The position numbers and the translations under genes are program-made. This document shows, one piece after another, positions 37,971 to 47,611 of a DNA stretch of 64,000 nt. Source of the DNA: Pseudomonas allokribbensis (GTDB lineage: Bacteria > Pseudomonadota > Gammaproteobacteria > Pseudomonadales > Pseudomonadaceae); contig NZ_CP062252.1 of assembly GCF_014863605.1 (NCBI RefSeq), positions 3,667,001 through 3,731,000 of the forward strand, given 5' to 3'. The notes under the pieces were generated by a model. It was given only the letters and a program-made list of their open reading frames with translations, had not been told where the DNA came from and did not search any database. The number at the start of each line of letters is the position of its first letter. Position 1 is the first letter of the stretch.

Positions 37971-39554
37971 TCAGGCGCTCGAACCGGCAAACGAAGCCGC
38001 CAGCAACTCCCTCGTATAAGGGTGTTTTGCCGAGCCGAACAACTCGCCCGTCTCCCCTCGCTCCACCACCTCGCCATCCTTCATCACGATCAGGTCGTGG
38101 GCCAGTGCCCGCACTACCGCCAGGTCATGACTGATGAACAGATACGTCAGACCGTGCTCCTCCTGTAACCGGCGCAACAGCGCGACGATCTGTTTCTGCA
38201 CCGTGCGATCCAGCGCCGACGTCGGCTCGTCGAGCAGGATCAGATCCGGCTTGAGCACCAACACCCGGGCGATGGCGATGCGTTGCCGCTGCCCGCCGGA
38301 AAACTCGTGGGGATAGCGATGACGTGTCGCCGGATCGAGGCCCACCTCCCGCAAGACATCAATCACGGCCTGTTCACGTTCCCGCGCATTCATGTCGCTG
38401 TGCACCTGCAAACCCTCGGCGATGATCTGCTCCACGCACAAGCGCGGACTGAGGCTGCCGAACGGATCCTGAAACACCACTTGCAGGCGTTTGCGCAGCG
38501 GGCGTAGCTGCTTTCCGCTCAGGCCTTCCAGCGCCGTGCCTTCGAAACGGATGCTGCCGTCAGCCTCGATCAGCCGCAGGATCGCCTGGCCGAGGGTGGA
38601 CTTGCCGGAGCCCGACTCACCGACAATCCCCAGGGTCCGCCCCCGTTGCAGGCTCAGATCGATACCGTTGACCGCGTGCAGATACGACTTTGGGCGCAGC
38701 CAGCCGCCACCGAGTCGAAAGCGCACGTTGAGATCGCGCACTTGCAACAATTCCTCCGCCTTGTCCCGACACAGCGCCATGCCGCCGGGTTCGGCGTTGA
38801 GCAATTCAATACTGTAGGGATGCTGCGGTGCCCGGAACAATTGCTCGCAAGTCGCCTGCTCGACGATCTCGCCGCCGCGCATCACCGCAACTCGCTGGGC
38901 GATGGTGCGTACCAGATTCAAATCGTGGCTGATGATCAGCAGCGCCATGCCCAGGCGTTGTTGCAGCTCTTGGAGCAATAGAAGAATCTTGCGCTGCACG
39001 GTGACATCGAGGGCGGTGGTCGGCTCATCGGCGATCAGCAATTGCGGCTCACATGCCAGTGCCATCGCGATCATCACTCGCTGCCGTTGCCCGCCTGAGA
39101 GCTGATGCGGGTAGGCCTTCAGACGCTCGCTCGGGCGTTGAATGCCCACCAGCTCCAACAACTCCAGAATCCGTTTGCGCGCCGCCGCGCCCGCCAGGCC
39201 TTTGTGCAGCGCCAGGCTTTCGCCGAGTTGCCGCTCGATGCTGTGCAACGGGTTGAGCGAACTCATCGGCTCCTGAAAAATCATCGCAATGCGGTTGCCG
39301 CGCAATTGCCGCAGATAGCGCTCGTGCACACCCAGCAACTCTTCGCCGCCATAACGAATGCTGCCGTCGATCTTCGTGATGTTCGGGTCCAGCAGTTGCA
39401 GAATGCTGTGGGCCGTCACCGACTTGCCGGAACCGGACTCCCCCACCAGCGCCAGGCATTCACCCGGACGGATATCGAGGTCGATGCCGTGGACCACTTC
39501 CTGGCCTTTGAAGGCAACCCGCAGGTCGCGTATTTCGATTAAATGTTCACGCAT
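37971..39554 (-). CDS. yejF: Peptide ABC importer, double ATPase YejF
   Basis: The product has 527 residues from the ATG at 39554, one base after yejE. Two complete ABC ATPase halves are present, each with Walker A (GESGSGKS), an 'SGGQRQR' signature and 'DEPT-ALD' Walker B; the halves begin at ~1 and ~275. The C-terminal 'HPYT/S-ELL' segments are typical of peptide transporter ATPases. Two ATPases fused in one chain is the YejF arrangement. In E. coli YejABEF imports microcin C and some peptides. It ends the yejA-B-E-F operon, just before a terminator. Confidence 0.95.
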   Translation of the reverse strand: MREHLIEIRDLRVAFKGQEVVHGIDLDIRPGECLALVGESGSGKSVTAHSILQLLDPNITKIDGSIRYGGEELLGVHERYLRQLRGNRIAMIFQEPMSSLNPLHSIERQLGESLALHKGLAGAAARKRILELLELVGIQRPSERLKAYPHQLSGGQRQRVMIAMALACEPQLLIADEPTTALDVTVQRKILLLLQELQQRLGMALLIISHDLNLVRTIAQRVAVMRGGEIVEQATCEQLFRAPQHPYSIELLNAEPGGMALCRDKAEELLQVRDLNVRFRLGGGWLRPKSYLHAVNGIDLSLQRGRTLGIVGESGSGKSTLGQAILRLIEADGSIRFEGTALEGLSGKQLRPLRKRLQVVFQDPFGSLSPRLCVEQIIAEGLQVHSDMNAREREQAVIDVLREVGLDPATRHRYPHEFSGGQRQRIAIARVLVLKPDLILLDEPTSALDRTVQKQIVALLRRLQEEHGLTYLFISHDLAVVRALAHDLIVMKDGEVVERGETGELFGSAKHPYTRELLAASFAGSSA

Positions 39555-39555
39555 A

Positions 39556-40578
39556 TCAAGTCCTGGGGTCGAAGGCATCACGGCACGCTTCGCCGATGAA
39601 TACGAGCAATGAAAGAATCAGCGCGAGTGCAAAAAACGCTGTCAGGCCCAGCCACGGCGCTTGCAGATTGGTCTTGCCCTGACCGATCAATTCACCCAGC
39701 GACGCACTGCCCGCCGGCATGCCGAAGCCCAGAAAATCCAGCGCAGACAACGTTGCGATGGCTCCGGTGAGAATGAACGGCAGGTACGTCAGCGTCGCGC
39801 TCATGGCGTTGGGCAGAATGTGCCGCACGATCACCTGCGCATCGCCGACGCCCAGTGCCCGCGCCGCTTTCACGTACTCGAGCCCACGGCTGCGCAGAAA
39901 CTCGGCGCGCACCACATCCACCAGGCTCAGCCAGGAAAACAGCGCCATGATGCCCAGCAACCACCAGAAATTCGGCTCGACGAACCCGGACAGAATGATC
40001 AGCAGATACAACACCGGCAGCCCCGACCAGACCTCCAGCAAACGCTGTCCGATCAAGTCGACCCAACCGCCGTAGTAGCCCTGCAACGCACCGGCGGCGA
40101 TGCCGATCAACGCACTGGTCGCGGTCAGTGCCAAGGCAAACAGCAGTGACACCCGCGTACCGAAAATCACCCGCGCCAGCACATCCCGCGCCTGATCATC
40201 AGTGCCCAGCCAGTTCTCACCGGTGGGCGGGCTCGGTGCCGGTTCCGTGAGGTCGTAATTGACCGTGTCGAAACCGAAGGGGATCGGCGCAAACCACATC
40301 CGCCCGCCCTGCCCCTCGATCAGCTCGCGCACCTGGGCGCTGCGATAGTCGGGCTGAAACGGCAACTCGCCGCCGAAATCCTGTTCGGTGTAACGCTTGA
40401 ACGCCGGAAAATACCAACCGCCCTGGTAGCTCACCAACAGCGGTTTGTCGTTGGCGACCAGTTCACCGCCAAGGCTCAATCCGAAGAGTGCGAGAAACAG
40501 CCACAACGACCACCAGCCGCGCCGATGAGCCTTGAACCGCGCCCAACGGCGCTGTCCGATGGGAGATAACGTCAGCAT
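39556..40578 (-). CDS. yejE: Peptide ABC importer permease YejE
   Basis: The product has 340 residues from the ATG at 40578, overlapping yejB by seven bases. An N-terminal helix (~20-42) is followed by a long periplasmic segment with '[26 protein letters not shown]', the YejE insertion, and by five more helices. The coupling-loop motif '[24 protein letters not shown]' identifies a DppC-type permease. It forms the membrane channel with YejB. Confidence 0.95.
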   Translation of the reverse strand: MLTLSPIGQRRWARFKAHRRGWWSLWLFLALFGLSLGGELVANDKPLLVSYQGGWYFPAFKRYTEQDFGGELPFQPDYRSAQVRELIEGQGGRMWFAPIPFGFDTVNYDLTEPAPSPPTGENWLGTDDQARDVLARVIFGTRVSLLFALALTATSALIGIAAGALQGYYGGWVDLIGQRLLEVWSGLPVLYLLIILSGFVEPNFWWLLGIMALFSWLSLVDVVRAEFLRSRGLEYVKAARALGVGDAQVIVRHILPNAMSATLTYLPFILTGAIATLSALDFLGFGMPAGSASLGELIGQGKTNLQAPWLGLTAFFALALILSLLVFIGEACRDAFDPRT

Positions 40579-41642
40579 CGGGCGGTCCTCGCAGAGAAGT
40601 CGATACGCGGGTCGACCAGCGTGTAGCACAGGTCGCCCAGCAGTTTTATCAAGAGTCCGAACAGGGTGAAGATGAACAGCGAACCGAACACCACCGGGTA
40701 ATCCCTCGACACCGCCGCCTCGTAACTCAGGCGCCCGAGACCATCGAGGGAAAAAATCACCTCGATCAGCAGCGAGCCGCCGAAGAACACGGTCACCAGC
40801 GCCTGAGGCAACCCGGCGACCACCAACAGCATCGCGTTGCGAAACACGTGTCCGTACAACACCTGACGCTCACTCAAACCCTTGGCCCGGGCCGTGACCA
40901 CGTACAGCCGGGAGATCTCGTTGAGGAAGCTGTTCTTGGTCAGAATCGTCAGCGTTGCGAAACCACCGATCACCAACGCGCTGACCGGCAACACCAGATG
41001 CCAGAAGTAATCCGCCACCTTGCCCCACGGCGTCAGCTCGGCGAAGTTGTCCGAGACCAGCCCGCGCACCGGAAACCAGTCCAGCGCCGTGCCGCCGGCA
41101 AACACCACGATCAACAACAGGGCGAACAGAAAGCCCGGCATCGCGTAACCGATGATGATCGCCGCGCTGCTCCAGACATCGAACGCCGAACCGTTGTGCA
41201 CGGCCTTGCGGATGCCCAGCGGGATCGACACCAGATAGGTGATCAACGTCGCCCACAGCCCCAGCGACAAGGTCACCGGCAATTTCTGCCAGATCAATTC
41301 CGTCACCGTCGCGCCACGAAAGAAGCTCTTGCCGAAATCCAGCTGTGCGTAGCTCTTGAGCATCAGCCACAAACGCTCGCTGGCGGGTTTGTCGAACCCG
41401 TACTGACGCTCGATATCGGCCACCAGTTTCGGGTCCAGGCCACGGGTCGCGCGGGACTCGCCGCCAATGGTTTCGACATGACTTGCACCCACTGCCCCAC
41501 CGACACCGATCCCTTGCAAACGGGCGATGGCTTGCTCGACCGGACCACCGGGCGCAGCCTGCACGATCACGAAGTTCACCAAAAGAATAGCCAACAAGGT
41601 CGGCACGATCAGCAGCAGACGCCGCAGGCTATAACCCCACAT
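40572..41642 (-). CDS. yejB: Peptide ABC importer permease YejB
   Basis: The product has 356 residues with six hydrophobic helices; '[34 protein letters not shown]' is the DppB-type N-terminus and '[25 protein letters not shown]' the coupling loop. A family insertion of ~40 residues sits after the first helix ([13 protein letters not shown]…). It starts inside the end of yejA (14-bp overlap) and overlaps yejE, so the operon is tightly coupled. Confidence 0.95.
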   Translation of the reverse strand: MWGYSLRRLLLIVPTLLAILLVNFVIVQAAPGGPVEQAIARLQGIGVGGAVGASHVETIGGESRATRGLDPKLVADIERQYGFDKPASERLWLMLKSYAQLDFGKSFFRGATVTELIWQKLPVTLSLGLWATLITYLVSIPLGIRKAVHNGSAFDVWSSAAIIIGYAMPGFLFALLLIVVFAGGTALDWFPVRGLVSDNFAELTPWGKVADYFWHLVLPVSALVIGGFATLTILTKNSFLNEISRLYVVTARAKGLSERQVLYGHVFRNAMLLVVAGLPQALVTVFFGGSLLIEVIFSLDGLGRLSYEAAVSRDYPVVFGSLFIFTLFGLLIKLLGDLCYTLVDPRIDFSARTARC

Positions 41643-43479
41643 GGGCCAACTCCTTTTGCTGTTTTAGCGCCTGAGTGGCGGTCAACGCCGTCGGACTGAT
41701 TTCCCACCAGGTATCCAGGCCAGCGTCGTACAGCGGCGCAATCGCCGGCCGGCCGAAACGGTTCCACCACACCGTGGAAATACCCGGTGGGTAATAGTTG
41801 GGAATCCAGTAGTAGCCCCACTGCAACACCCGGTCCAGCGCACGGGCATGGCGCAACAGACTCGCGCGGCTGTCGGCCTGTACCACGCCTTCGAGCAGCG
41901 CATCCACCGCCGGATCACGCAGCACCATGTAGTTGTTGGAACCCGGATCATCGGCGCCGTCGGAGCCGAAGTAATTGAACATTTCGCGCCCTGGTGCCTG
42001 ACTCACCGGATAACCGACGACGATCATGTCGTAGTCGCGATTGCGCACGCGGTTGGTGTATTGCGCGGTGTCGACCTGACGAATATCGAAGCCGATGCCG
42101 ATCTGCGCCAGGTTGCGCTTGAACGGCAGCAACAAGCGCTCGAAACCTTTCTGGCCGTTGAGAAAAGTGAATTGCAGCGGCTCGCCGGCAGCGTTGACCA
42201 ACTGATCACCACGGGGTTTCCAACCGGCAGCCTCCAGCAGTTTCAGCGCCTGCAACTGTTGCGCGCGGATGTTGCCGCTGCCGTCGGTGCGCGGCGCCTC
42301 GAACACCTGACTGAACACCTCATCGGGGATCTTGCCGCGCCAGGGTTCTAGGATTTTCAGTTCTCCGGCGTCCGGCAATTCAGTGGCTGACAGCTCGCTG
42401 TGGGAGAAGTAACTGCGCTGGCGCAGGTACATGCTGCGCATCATCTGCCGATTGCTCCATTCGAAATCCCAGAGCATGGCGATCGCTTGGCGCACCCGGC
42501 GATCCTGAAACATCGGTTTCTGCAGGTTGAACACGAAACCCTGAGCGCCTTGAGCAGCACCGGGAGCGAGGTGTTCACGCAGCAACTTGCCCTGCTCCAG
42601 CGCTGCGCCGGCATAACCGATGGTGTAACTGGTGGCGGAGAACTCGCGGTTGTAATCGAAGCCGCCGGCCTTGAGCACTTGCCGCGATACGTCGGTGTCG
42701 GCGAAGAACTCCACACTCAATTGATCGAAGTTGTAGAGCCCGCGACTGATTGGCAGATCCTTGCCCCACCAGTCCTGAACCCGCTGGAATTTCACACTGC
42801 GACCGGCATCCACGGCGCTGACCCGATAGGGGCCGCTGCCGGGCGGAATCTCGAAACCAGCGCCTTCGGCAAAGTCCCGGGTGCGCCACCAATGCTCGGG
42901 CAGCACGGGTAGCACCGCCAGATCCAGCGGCAACGTGCGGCTGTCGTTGTTCTTGAACACGAAGCGCACCTGGGTTGGCGACTCGACCTGCACTTCGGCG
43001 ACATCCCGAAACTGCTGCCGATACTTCAGGCTGCCCTGGGTGGTGAACAGCTCGAAGGTGTAGCGCACGTCTTCTGCTGTGATCGAAGTGCCGTCATCGA
43101 AACGCGCCGCTGGATTGAGATAGAAGCGCACCCAGCGCCGATCCGTGTCCAGTTCCATGCGTTGCGCCACCAGGCCGTAAACGCTGTAGGGCTCATCCTT
43201 GCTGCGATAAGCCAGTGGCGCGTAGAGCCAGCCATCGATCTCTGCGACGCCGGTGCCTTTTTCGACGTAGGGAATCAGGTGATCGAACGGACCGCTTTCC
43301 AGCGAAGAACGCCGCAGGCTGCCGCCCTTGGGTGCGTCGGGGTTGGCGTAGGCCAGGTGCTGAAAGTCCGGGGCGTACTTCGGGGCCTCGTCGTAGACCG
43401 TGAGGGCATGTTGAGGCTGCGCAAATATCGCCGGGCTCAGCACAAGACATACGCCCAGCAAAGTGAGTCTGGAAAACAT
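41629..43479 (-). CDS. yejA: Peptide-binding protein YejA of the ABC importer
   Basis: The product has 616 residues, with a signal peptide (~1-20, ending Ile-Phe-Ala) and the SBP_bac_5 fold: '[38 protein letters not shown]', '[19 protein letters not shown]' and '[28 protein letters not shown]'. YejA captures peptides or peptide-nucleotide antibiotics (microcin C type) in the periplasm. It leads the yejABEF operon directly downstream of a TonB receptor and carries the promoter motif shared with both TonB receptors, so its ligand is probably brought across the outer membrane by one of them. Confidence 0.93.
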   Translation of the reverse strand: MFSRLTLLGVCLVLSPAIFAQPQHALTVYDEAPKYAPDFQHLAYANPDAPKGGSLRRSSLESGPFDHLIPYVEKGTGVAEIDGWLYAPLAYRSKDEPYSVYGLVAQRMELDTDRRWVRFYLNPAARFDDGTSITAEDVRYTFELFTTQGSLKYRQQFRDVAEVQVESPTQVRFVFKNNDSRTLPLDLAVLPVLPEHWWRTRDFAEGAGFEIPPGSGPYRVSAVDAGRSVKFQRVQDWWGKDLPISRGLYNFDQLSVEFFADTDVSRQVLKAGGFDYNREFSATSYTIGYAGAALEQGKLLREHLAPGAAQGAQGFVFNLQKPMFQDRRVRQAIAMLWDFEWSNRQMMRSMYLRQRSYFSHSELSATELPDAGELKILEPWRGKIPDEVFSQVFEAPRTDGSGNIRAQQLQALKLLEAAGWKPRGDQLVNAAGEPLQFTFLNGQKGFERLLLPFKRNLAQIGIGFDIRQVDTAQYTNRVRNRDYDMIVVGYPVSQAPGREMFNYFGSDGADDPGSNNYMVLRDPAVDALLEGVVQADSRASLLRHARALDRVLQWGYYWIPNYYPPGISTVWWNRFGRPAIAPLYDAGLDTWWEISPTALTATQALKQQKELAHVGL

Positions 43480-43510
43480 GGGCAGATCCTTTAACCGCGT
43501 ACCTGCCTAC

Positions 43511-43557
43511 CTTTGATGTGCAGCGGGCAGGCATTTTTTATAGGGCCAGTTTTAGAA
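43511..43557 (-). promoter_or_regulatory. Shared promoter/leader motif upstream of yejA
   Basis: On the minus strand TCTA, seven bases, then CCCTATAAA (TCTA at 43556-43553; CCCTATAA from 43545 down) lie 74 nt before the yejA start. The leader continues GCCTGCCCGCTGCACAT. The same arrangement occurs before both TonB receptor genes of the island. Inferred promoter (-10-like TCTA) plus conserved early transcript. Confidence 0.6.
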
Positions 43558-43593
43558 CGATCGGTTACTAAAACCGGCACCGACTGGTCACTC

Positions 43594-46248
43594 TCAGAAC
43601 TTGTAGTTGACCCGCGTGAACAGCGTCCGCCCGAACGGATCGCCGTATTTCGGGTCGTAACCGCTCTGGAACGTGTAGGTCTGATTGCTGAATGGCGGCT
43701 CGCGGTCGAACAGGTTTTTCACCCCCAGCGTCACGGCCAGGGTCTTGCGCCAGGTGTAGGTGCCGGCCACGTCCCAGACGTTGTAGGAGCCAACGTAGTC
43801 GTGGGTCTCACGATCCGAGTCGTGATAACCGCTGGTGTAGCGGTTGGTCAGGCTCGCGCCGAACGGGCCGTAGTTCCAGCTGCCGGTCAGGCTGTGACGC
43901 CAGCGGGCCACGGCACCGGCCGAAGCAAAGTCGCCGCCGCGAAAATCGCCGAGTTTGTCGATGTAGTCGCCCTTGAGTTGCTGCTGATACTCGTAACGAC
44001 TGACATAGGTCCCTTGCAGACCGATGCCGAAATCGCCGTAGGACGTGCTCGGCAGGCGATAGTCGAAGCTCACGTCAACGCCGTTGGTCTTGATCTTGCC
44101 CAGATTGGCAAGCCCCGTGACGACGTGATCGATGGAGCCATCAGGCTTGCGGATCAAACGATCCGGGTACAGTTCCGGGTTTTCGAAGACCGCCGACTCG
44201 GGAAACTCGGCGATCTGGTTGGCGATGTTGATCCACCAGAAATCCAGCCCGGTGGTCAGGCGATCGAACGGCTGATACACGAAGCCGAGGGTGACGTTGC
44301 GCGCCGTCTCCGGGCTCAGGTCCGTGTTGCCGCCCGTGGTCCGGTTGAACTGCTGGGCGCAGTCACGGTTGGCGATCCCGCCGTTGCTCGGATTACCCCC
44401 GGCGCACAGGCGCGGGTCGTTGTAGTTGGCGTTGGTGAAGGTGGTGAAGTTCGGGTTATAGAGCTCATACAGCGACGGCGCGCGGAAACCTTCGCTATAC
44501 GCGCCGCGAACTACCAGCTCCTTGAACGGCTGGAAGCGGAACGAGTATTTCGGGTTGGTCGTGCTGCCGAAATCGCTGTATTTGTCGTGGCGCACGGCGG
44601 CGGACAGTTCCAGGCTGTCGAGCACCGGCACGTTGACCTCGGCGTACTGCGCCGAGACGCTGCGGTCCCCGGTGACGCTGGCATTGGGGTCAACGCCCAG
44701 GCTCTGCACATCGGCCGCGAACTGGGCGAAATCCTGATGGAAGTCTTCCTTTCGGTACTCGCCACCCAGTGCCAGCGCCGAAGGGCCTGCGCCAAACCAG
44801 TCACCGATCTCGCGGCTGACACGGCCATCAATGGCCTTCACCCGACCGACAGCTGTTCCGTAATCGCCGTCCACCGCGTTGGCCGCCAGCAATGCGGAAC
44901 CTGCAGCCGTCTGCGGGCCGAACGGGTTGATCACGCCATTGGCAATGCCCTGGCTGACAGCCCGGTCGTTCACATAACCGCTACGGATGGTATTGACCAC
45001 TTTGTTCTGGTTGTACGAGGCACCGACGTTGTAGTCCCAACCGACGAGCGTGCCGTCGAAGCTCAGCAGCAGGCGCTGACCCGTGTTGTCGTCCTCATGC
45101 TGGCGAGCACCGACAGCGGTTTCGCGCCAGTTCACGTCCACCGGCTGCGTTGGATCAAGGGCAAAACCGCTCGGCCCCGGGGTGATGCCGTTGCCCGGAT
45201 AAAACGTAGTACCAGGATTGACCTGATTGCCCATCAACGTACCGGGGCCGATCTGGGTGCGGTTTTCGTTGCGCGCCCAGAAGTATTCGAGGCTGACGTT
45301 GTGATCGTCCGACAGCTTGCCCGTGGCTTTGGCGAAGGCCGACGTCTTTTCGGTTTCCGGCACCAGATCGAGGTAATTCCACAGGCTCTGGCGGCAGATA
45401 CCGTTACGCGACAGCAGGCCCGGTGCATTGCAACCGGAACCGGCCAATGGGTTGGTGGCGTTGCTGCCCTGGCTCCAGTTGGCCGGCGACGCCGTGCCGG
45501 AGGTGTAATCCAGCCCTCGCCCCGGCTGGTAGTTGTAGGTGTAGGCGCGATCTTCGGCGGCCAGCCGTTGCTGCTTGTCGTAACTCACAACACCGAAGAC
45601 GTTGAAGCGATCGTCCTGCAAATCTCCAAAACCCCAACTGCCGCTGAAGTTGCGGCTTTCACCGCCACCGGAATGGGTCGGCGTGTCGTAGTTTGTGCTG
45701 ATCTGACCTTCGGTGAGGCTGGTCTTGGTGATGAAGTTGATCACCCCGCCGATGGCATCGGTGCCATACAACGCGGAGGCCCCGTCGCGCAGCACTTCAA
45801 CCCGGTCGATGGCGGCGAACGGGATGGTATTGAGGTCCACACCGGAGCCGTTGATGGCGTTGGTCGCGTTGTTGCTCAAGCGTCGACCATTCAGCAACAC
45901 CAGGGTCTTGTTCGGGCCAATGCCTCGCAGGTCAGCGTAAGACGCCCCGCCGCTGCTCGAACCCACCGAACGTCCGGAACCCACGGAAGACTGGTTGGCA
46001 GAAATGCGATTGACCAGCTCTTCTGTGGTCGTCACACCTTGCTTCTGCAATTCTTCGACCCGGAGGATGGTGACCGGCACCGCTGTTTCGGCATCGACCC
46101 GGCGGATCGCGGTACCAGTGACTTCAACCCGTTGCAGTTGGGTGGTCGGTTCTGTAGCACTGCTGTCGGCGGCAATCGCCGGCAATGTGTTGATCGCCAG
46201 CAGCAAGGCCAGGCTCAACGGGGATTTAACGGGTGAAAATCGAATCAT
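43594..46248 (-). CDS. TonB-dependent receptor 1 (no STN domain)
   Basis: The product has 884 residues with a signal peptide (~1-26, ending Ile-Ala-Ala). The plug domain (~35-165) shows 'QRVEVTGTAIRR', a TonB-box-like start, 'LRGIGPNKTLVLLNGRRL' and 'VEVLRDGASALYGTDAIGGVINFITK'. A long 22-strand barrel ends 'FTRVNYKF' with a terminal Phe. Large extracellular loops place it in the Caulobacter-type receptors for peptides, siderophores or sugars. It has no N-terminal signalling domain. It shares a promoter motif with receptor 2 and yejA, and lies 114 bp upstream of yejA, which supports a role as outer-membrane gate for the Yej importer. Confidence 0.93.
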   Translation of the reverse strand: MIRFSPVKSPLSLALLLAINTLPAIAADSSATEPTTQLQRVEVTGTAIRRVDAETAVPVTILRVEELQKQGVTTTEELVNRISANQSSVGSGRSVGSSSGGASYADLRGIGPNKTLVLLNGRRLSNNATNAINGSGVDLNTIPFAAIDRVEVLRDGASALYGTDAIGGVINFITKTSLTEGQISTNYDTPTHSGGGESRNFSGSWGFGDLQDDRFNVFGVVSYDKQQRLAAEDRAYTYNYQPGRGLDYTSGTASPANWSQGSNATNPLAGSGCNAPGLLSRNGICRQSLWNYLDLVPETEKTSAFAKATGKLSDDHNVSLEYFWARNENRTQIGPGTLMGNQVNPGTTFYPGNGITPGPSGFALDPTQPVDVNWRETAVGARQHEDDNTGQRLLLSFDGTLVGWDYNVGASYNQNKVVNTIRSGYVNDRAVSQGIANGVINPFGPQTAAGSALLAANAVDGDYGTAVGRVKAIDGRVSREIGDWFGAGPSALALGGEYRKEDFHQDFAQFAADVQSLGVDPNASVTGDRSVSAQYAEVNVPVLDSLELSAAVRHDKYSDFGSTTNPKYSFRFQPFKELVVRGAYSEGFRAPSLYELYNPNFTTFTNANYNDPRLCAGGNPSNGGIANRDCAQQFNRTTGGNTDLSPETARNVTLGFVYQPFDRLTTGLDFWWINIANQIAEFPESAVFENPELYPDRLIRKPDGSIDHVVTGLANLGKIKTNGVDVSFDYRLPSTSYGDFGIGLQGTYVSRYEYQQQLKGDYIDKLGDFRGGDFASAGAVARWRHSLTGSWNYGPFGASLTNRYTSGYHDSDRETHDYVGSYNVWDVAGTYTWRKTLAVTLGVKNLFDREPPFSNQTYTFQSGYDPKYGDPFGRTLFTRVNYKF

Positions 46249-46255
46249 GAACAGC

Positions 46256-46323
46256 CATCCCTGCGTTTTGGTTTATGCAGGGATGTGCGATGGCAGATGG
46301 CGATTTATAGGGCGCGATTTAGA
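46256..46323 (-). promoter_or_regulatory. Shared promoter/leader motif and SD-sequestering hairpin upstream of TonB receptor 1
   Basis: On the minus strand TCTA (46323-46320), seven bases and CCCTATAAA lie 72 nt before the start codon. The leader then has GCACATCCCTGC, and CATCCCTGC pairs perfectly with GCAGGGATG (46285-46277 with 46264-46256). The AGGGA ribosome site, nine bases before the ATG, is inside the stem. Confidence 0.65.
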
Positions 46324-46367
46324 CCGTTGGGTGCTGAGGTTATGCAAAAAAAAGGCATGTGGATTGC

Positions 46368-46871
46368 TCAGGCCAGTTCTGCATCCCTCAGCAATCGTGT
46401 ATCCAGCCCGAACCGCTCTTGCGAGACCATCCTGAATTGCCCTTCCGCCAAATCGCAGCTCACCAGCAAGTTCCACGAATGCCGGGTGGCTGCCGAGGGG
46501 ATCAGTACGAACGGATGCTCGGCGAGCAATGCATCGGCAAAATCCTGCTGGTTAGGCGAAGACTGTGCCGGGCTCATCCAGTAAGGGTTGGGCAGCTCCT
46601 CGGGTTGCACGATTTTCACAAGTGCCTCACTGATCACCTCAAAGCACGTCAGCACATAGGGACTTTTATCCAGTGCGTTAAAACTCCCATGAGCTGCCAC
46701 CTCCAGAATGGCGGTAGAGGGATCGATCGAGGCATAAACGACACGCCGGCCGGGCCGGTTCCATCGGCCACCCTGCAGTTCCGAACCAATACCGCTGTCC
46801 CAAGTGCATCGATAAACCTCAGGGTCCAGCCGCCACGCATACCAACGGTCGTCCCAAGGCAACGGGTTCAT
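46368..46871 (-). CDS. RES-domain toxin
   Basis: The product has 167 residues and the RES core: 'YRCTWDSGIGSELQGGRWNRPGRRVVYASIDPSTAILEVAAHG', with Arg-Gly-Trp-Asn-type 'GGRWN', 'VYAS' and the catalytic-region Glu in 'AILE'. RES toxins attack NAD+ (degradation or ADP-ribosyl transfer) and arrest growth. Its start overlaps the antitoxin stop (ATGA) and its antitoxin is encoded first. The pair sits between two TonB receptor genes of an import island, on the same strand. Confidence 0.92.
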   Translation of the reverse strand: MNPLPWDDRWYAWRLDPEVYRCTWDSGIGSELQGGRWNRPGRRVVYASIDPSTAILEVAAHGSFNALDKSPYVLTCFEVISEALVKIVQPEELPNPYWMSPAQSSPNQQDFADALLAEHPFVLIPSAATRHSWNLLVSCDLAEGQFRMVSQERFGLDTRLLRDAELA

Positions 46872-47344
46872 TGATAAACCCCGTATTTGATTCGGTGCAG
46901 ATAAGCATCGACCGATTGATACCCCAAAGAGCTCTCAATCAATGCGACGGGTCTGTAACCGTTTAACCATTTGGTTGCCTTGTTCAACCATTCCTCGGCG
47001 CTCGACTGATCGTGGAACACCTCGATGGCGGACTCCAGAGCGTGCGCATACTGGAAGGCGATCATGCTCTGCTGGCGGCTCAGGCGCGTAGGCTCGTCGC
47101 TGTTAAGCAAGCGCCGTACGGTTCTGACGGACCTTCCGGTGATGAGCTGCACAAGTTCGCTTTCCCGGTACAGCTCAGACGTTGAAATCATGTTGACGAC
47201 GTCGCGCAGATCAAAGCCTTCCAGCGCATAACGGATGATGTACATGGTGTCCCTGTCCCATATCCGGCCATGCAGCAACAACTCCACGGGTTTGCCCTCG
47301 ACTCTCTTCAGCCCGGTGAGCCGGGGTGCTTTTGTCTGGGGCAT
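46868..47344 (-). CDS. Xre/MbcA/ParS-type antitoxin (DUF2384)
   Basis: The product has 158 residues from the ATG at 47344 (GAGGGT six to seven bases upstream); an ATG at 47569 would add 75 residues of unclear value. The middle is a helix-turn-helix region (~50-110). The C-terminus 'WLNKATKWLNGYRPVALIESSLGYQSVDAYLHRIKYGVY' is the DUF2384 toxin-binding signature. It should neutralise the RES toxin encoded immediately downstream and repress their shared promoter, which must lie in the ~265 bp upstream. Confidence 0.9.
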   Translation of the reverse strand: MPQTKAPRLTGLKRVEGKPVELLLHGRIWDRDTMYIIRYALEGFDLRDVVNMISTSELYRESELVQLITGRSVRTVRRLLNSDEPTRLSRQQSMIAFQYAHALESAIEVFHDQSSAEEWLNKATKWLNGYRPVALIESSLGYQSVDAYLHRIKYGVYQ

Positions 47345-47611
47345 GGGAGCACCCTCCGTAGGGCACCTGGCGTGATCGGCACGCCAGAAATCACGAGGGG
47401 AATAAGTAGAGTCTTCGTGCTCGAGATGTGCGGTTCGCATAATCCATCCAATGTCAGGGGCCCGAGCGTTCAGGCCGGTCAGTGACTTCATGTCACGACC
47501 GATGCTATAGACCCCGCTTCCGACGGCCAACCTTAAAAAGTCGTCGGAAATATCCCTGCTTTCACTCAAAATCCGGCAACTTCCGTAGGACGCTGTCGGA
47601 CGTCTCCATTC
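47345..47611. promoter_or_regulatory. Upstream region of the RES-Xre operon
   Basis: This ~265-bp stretch lies between the antitoxin start and the end of TonB receptor 2. It should hold the autoregulated toxin-antitoxin promoter. Inverted segments such as CGACG…CGTCG near 47530-47556 could be operators, but I cannot choose one. An alternative, longer antitoxin reading frame runs to 47569. Confidence 0.35.

Noticed and set aside
43513..46236. 907-codon plus-strand frame antisense to TonB receptor 1 (and a similar one at 47624-50512)
   Set aside because: Shadow frames of two well-supported barrel proteins.
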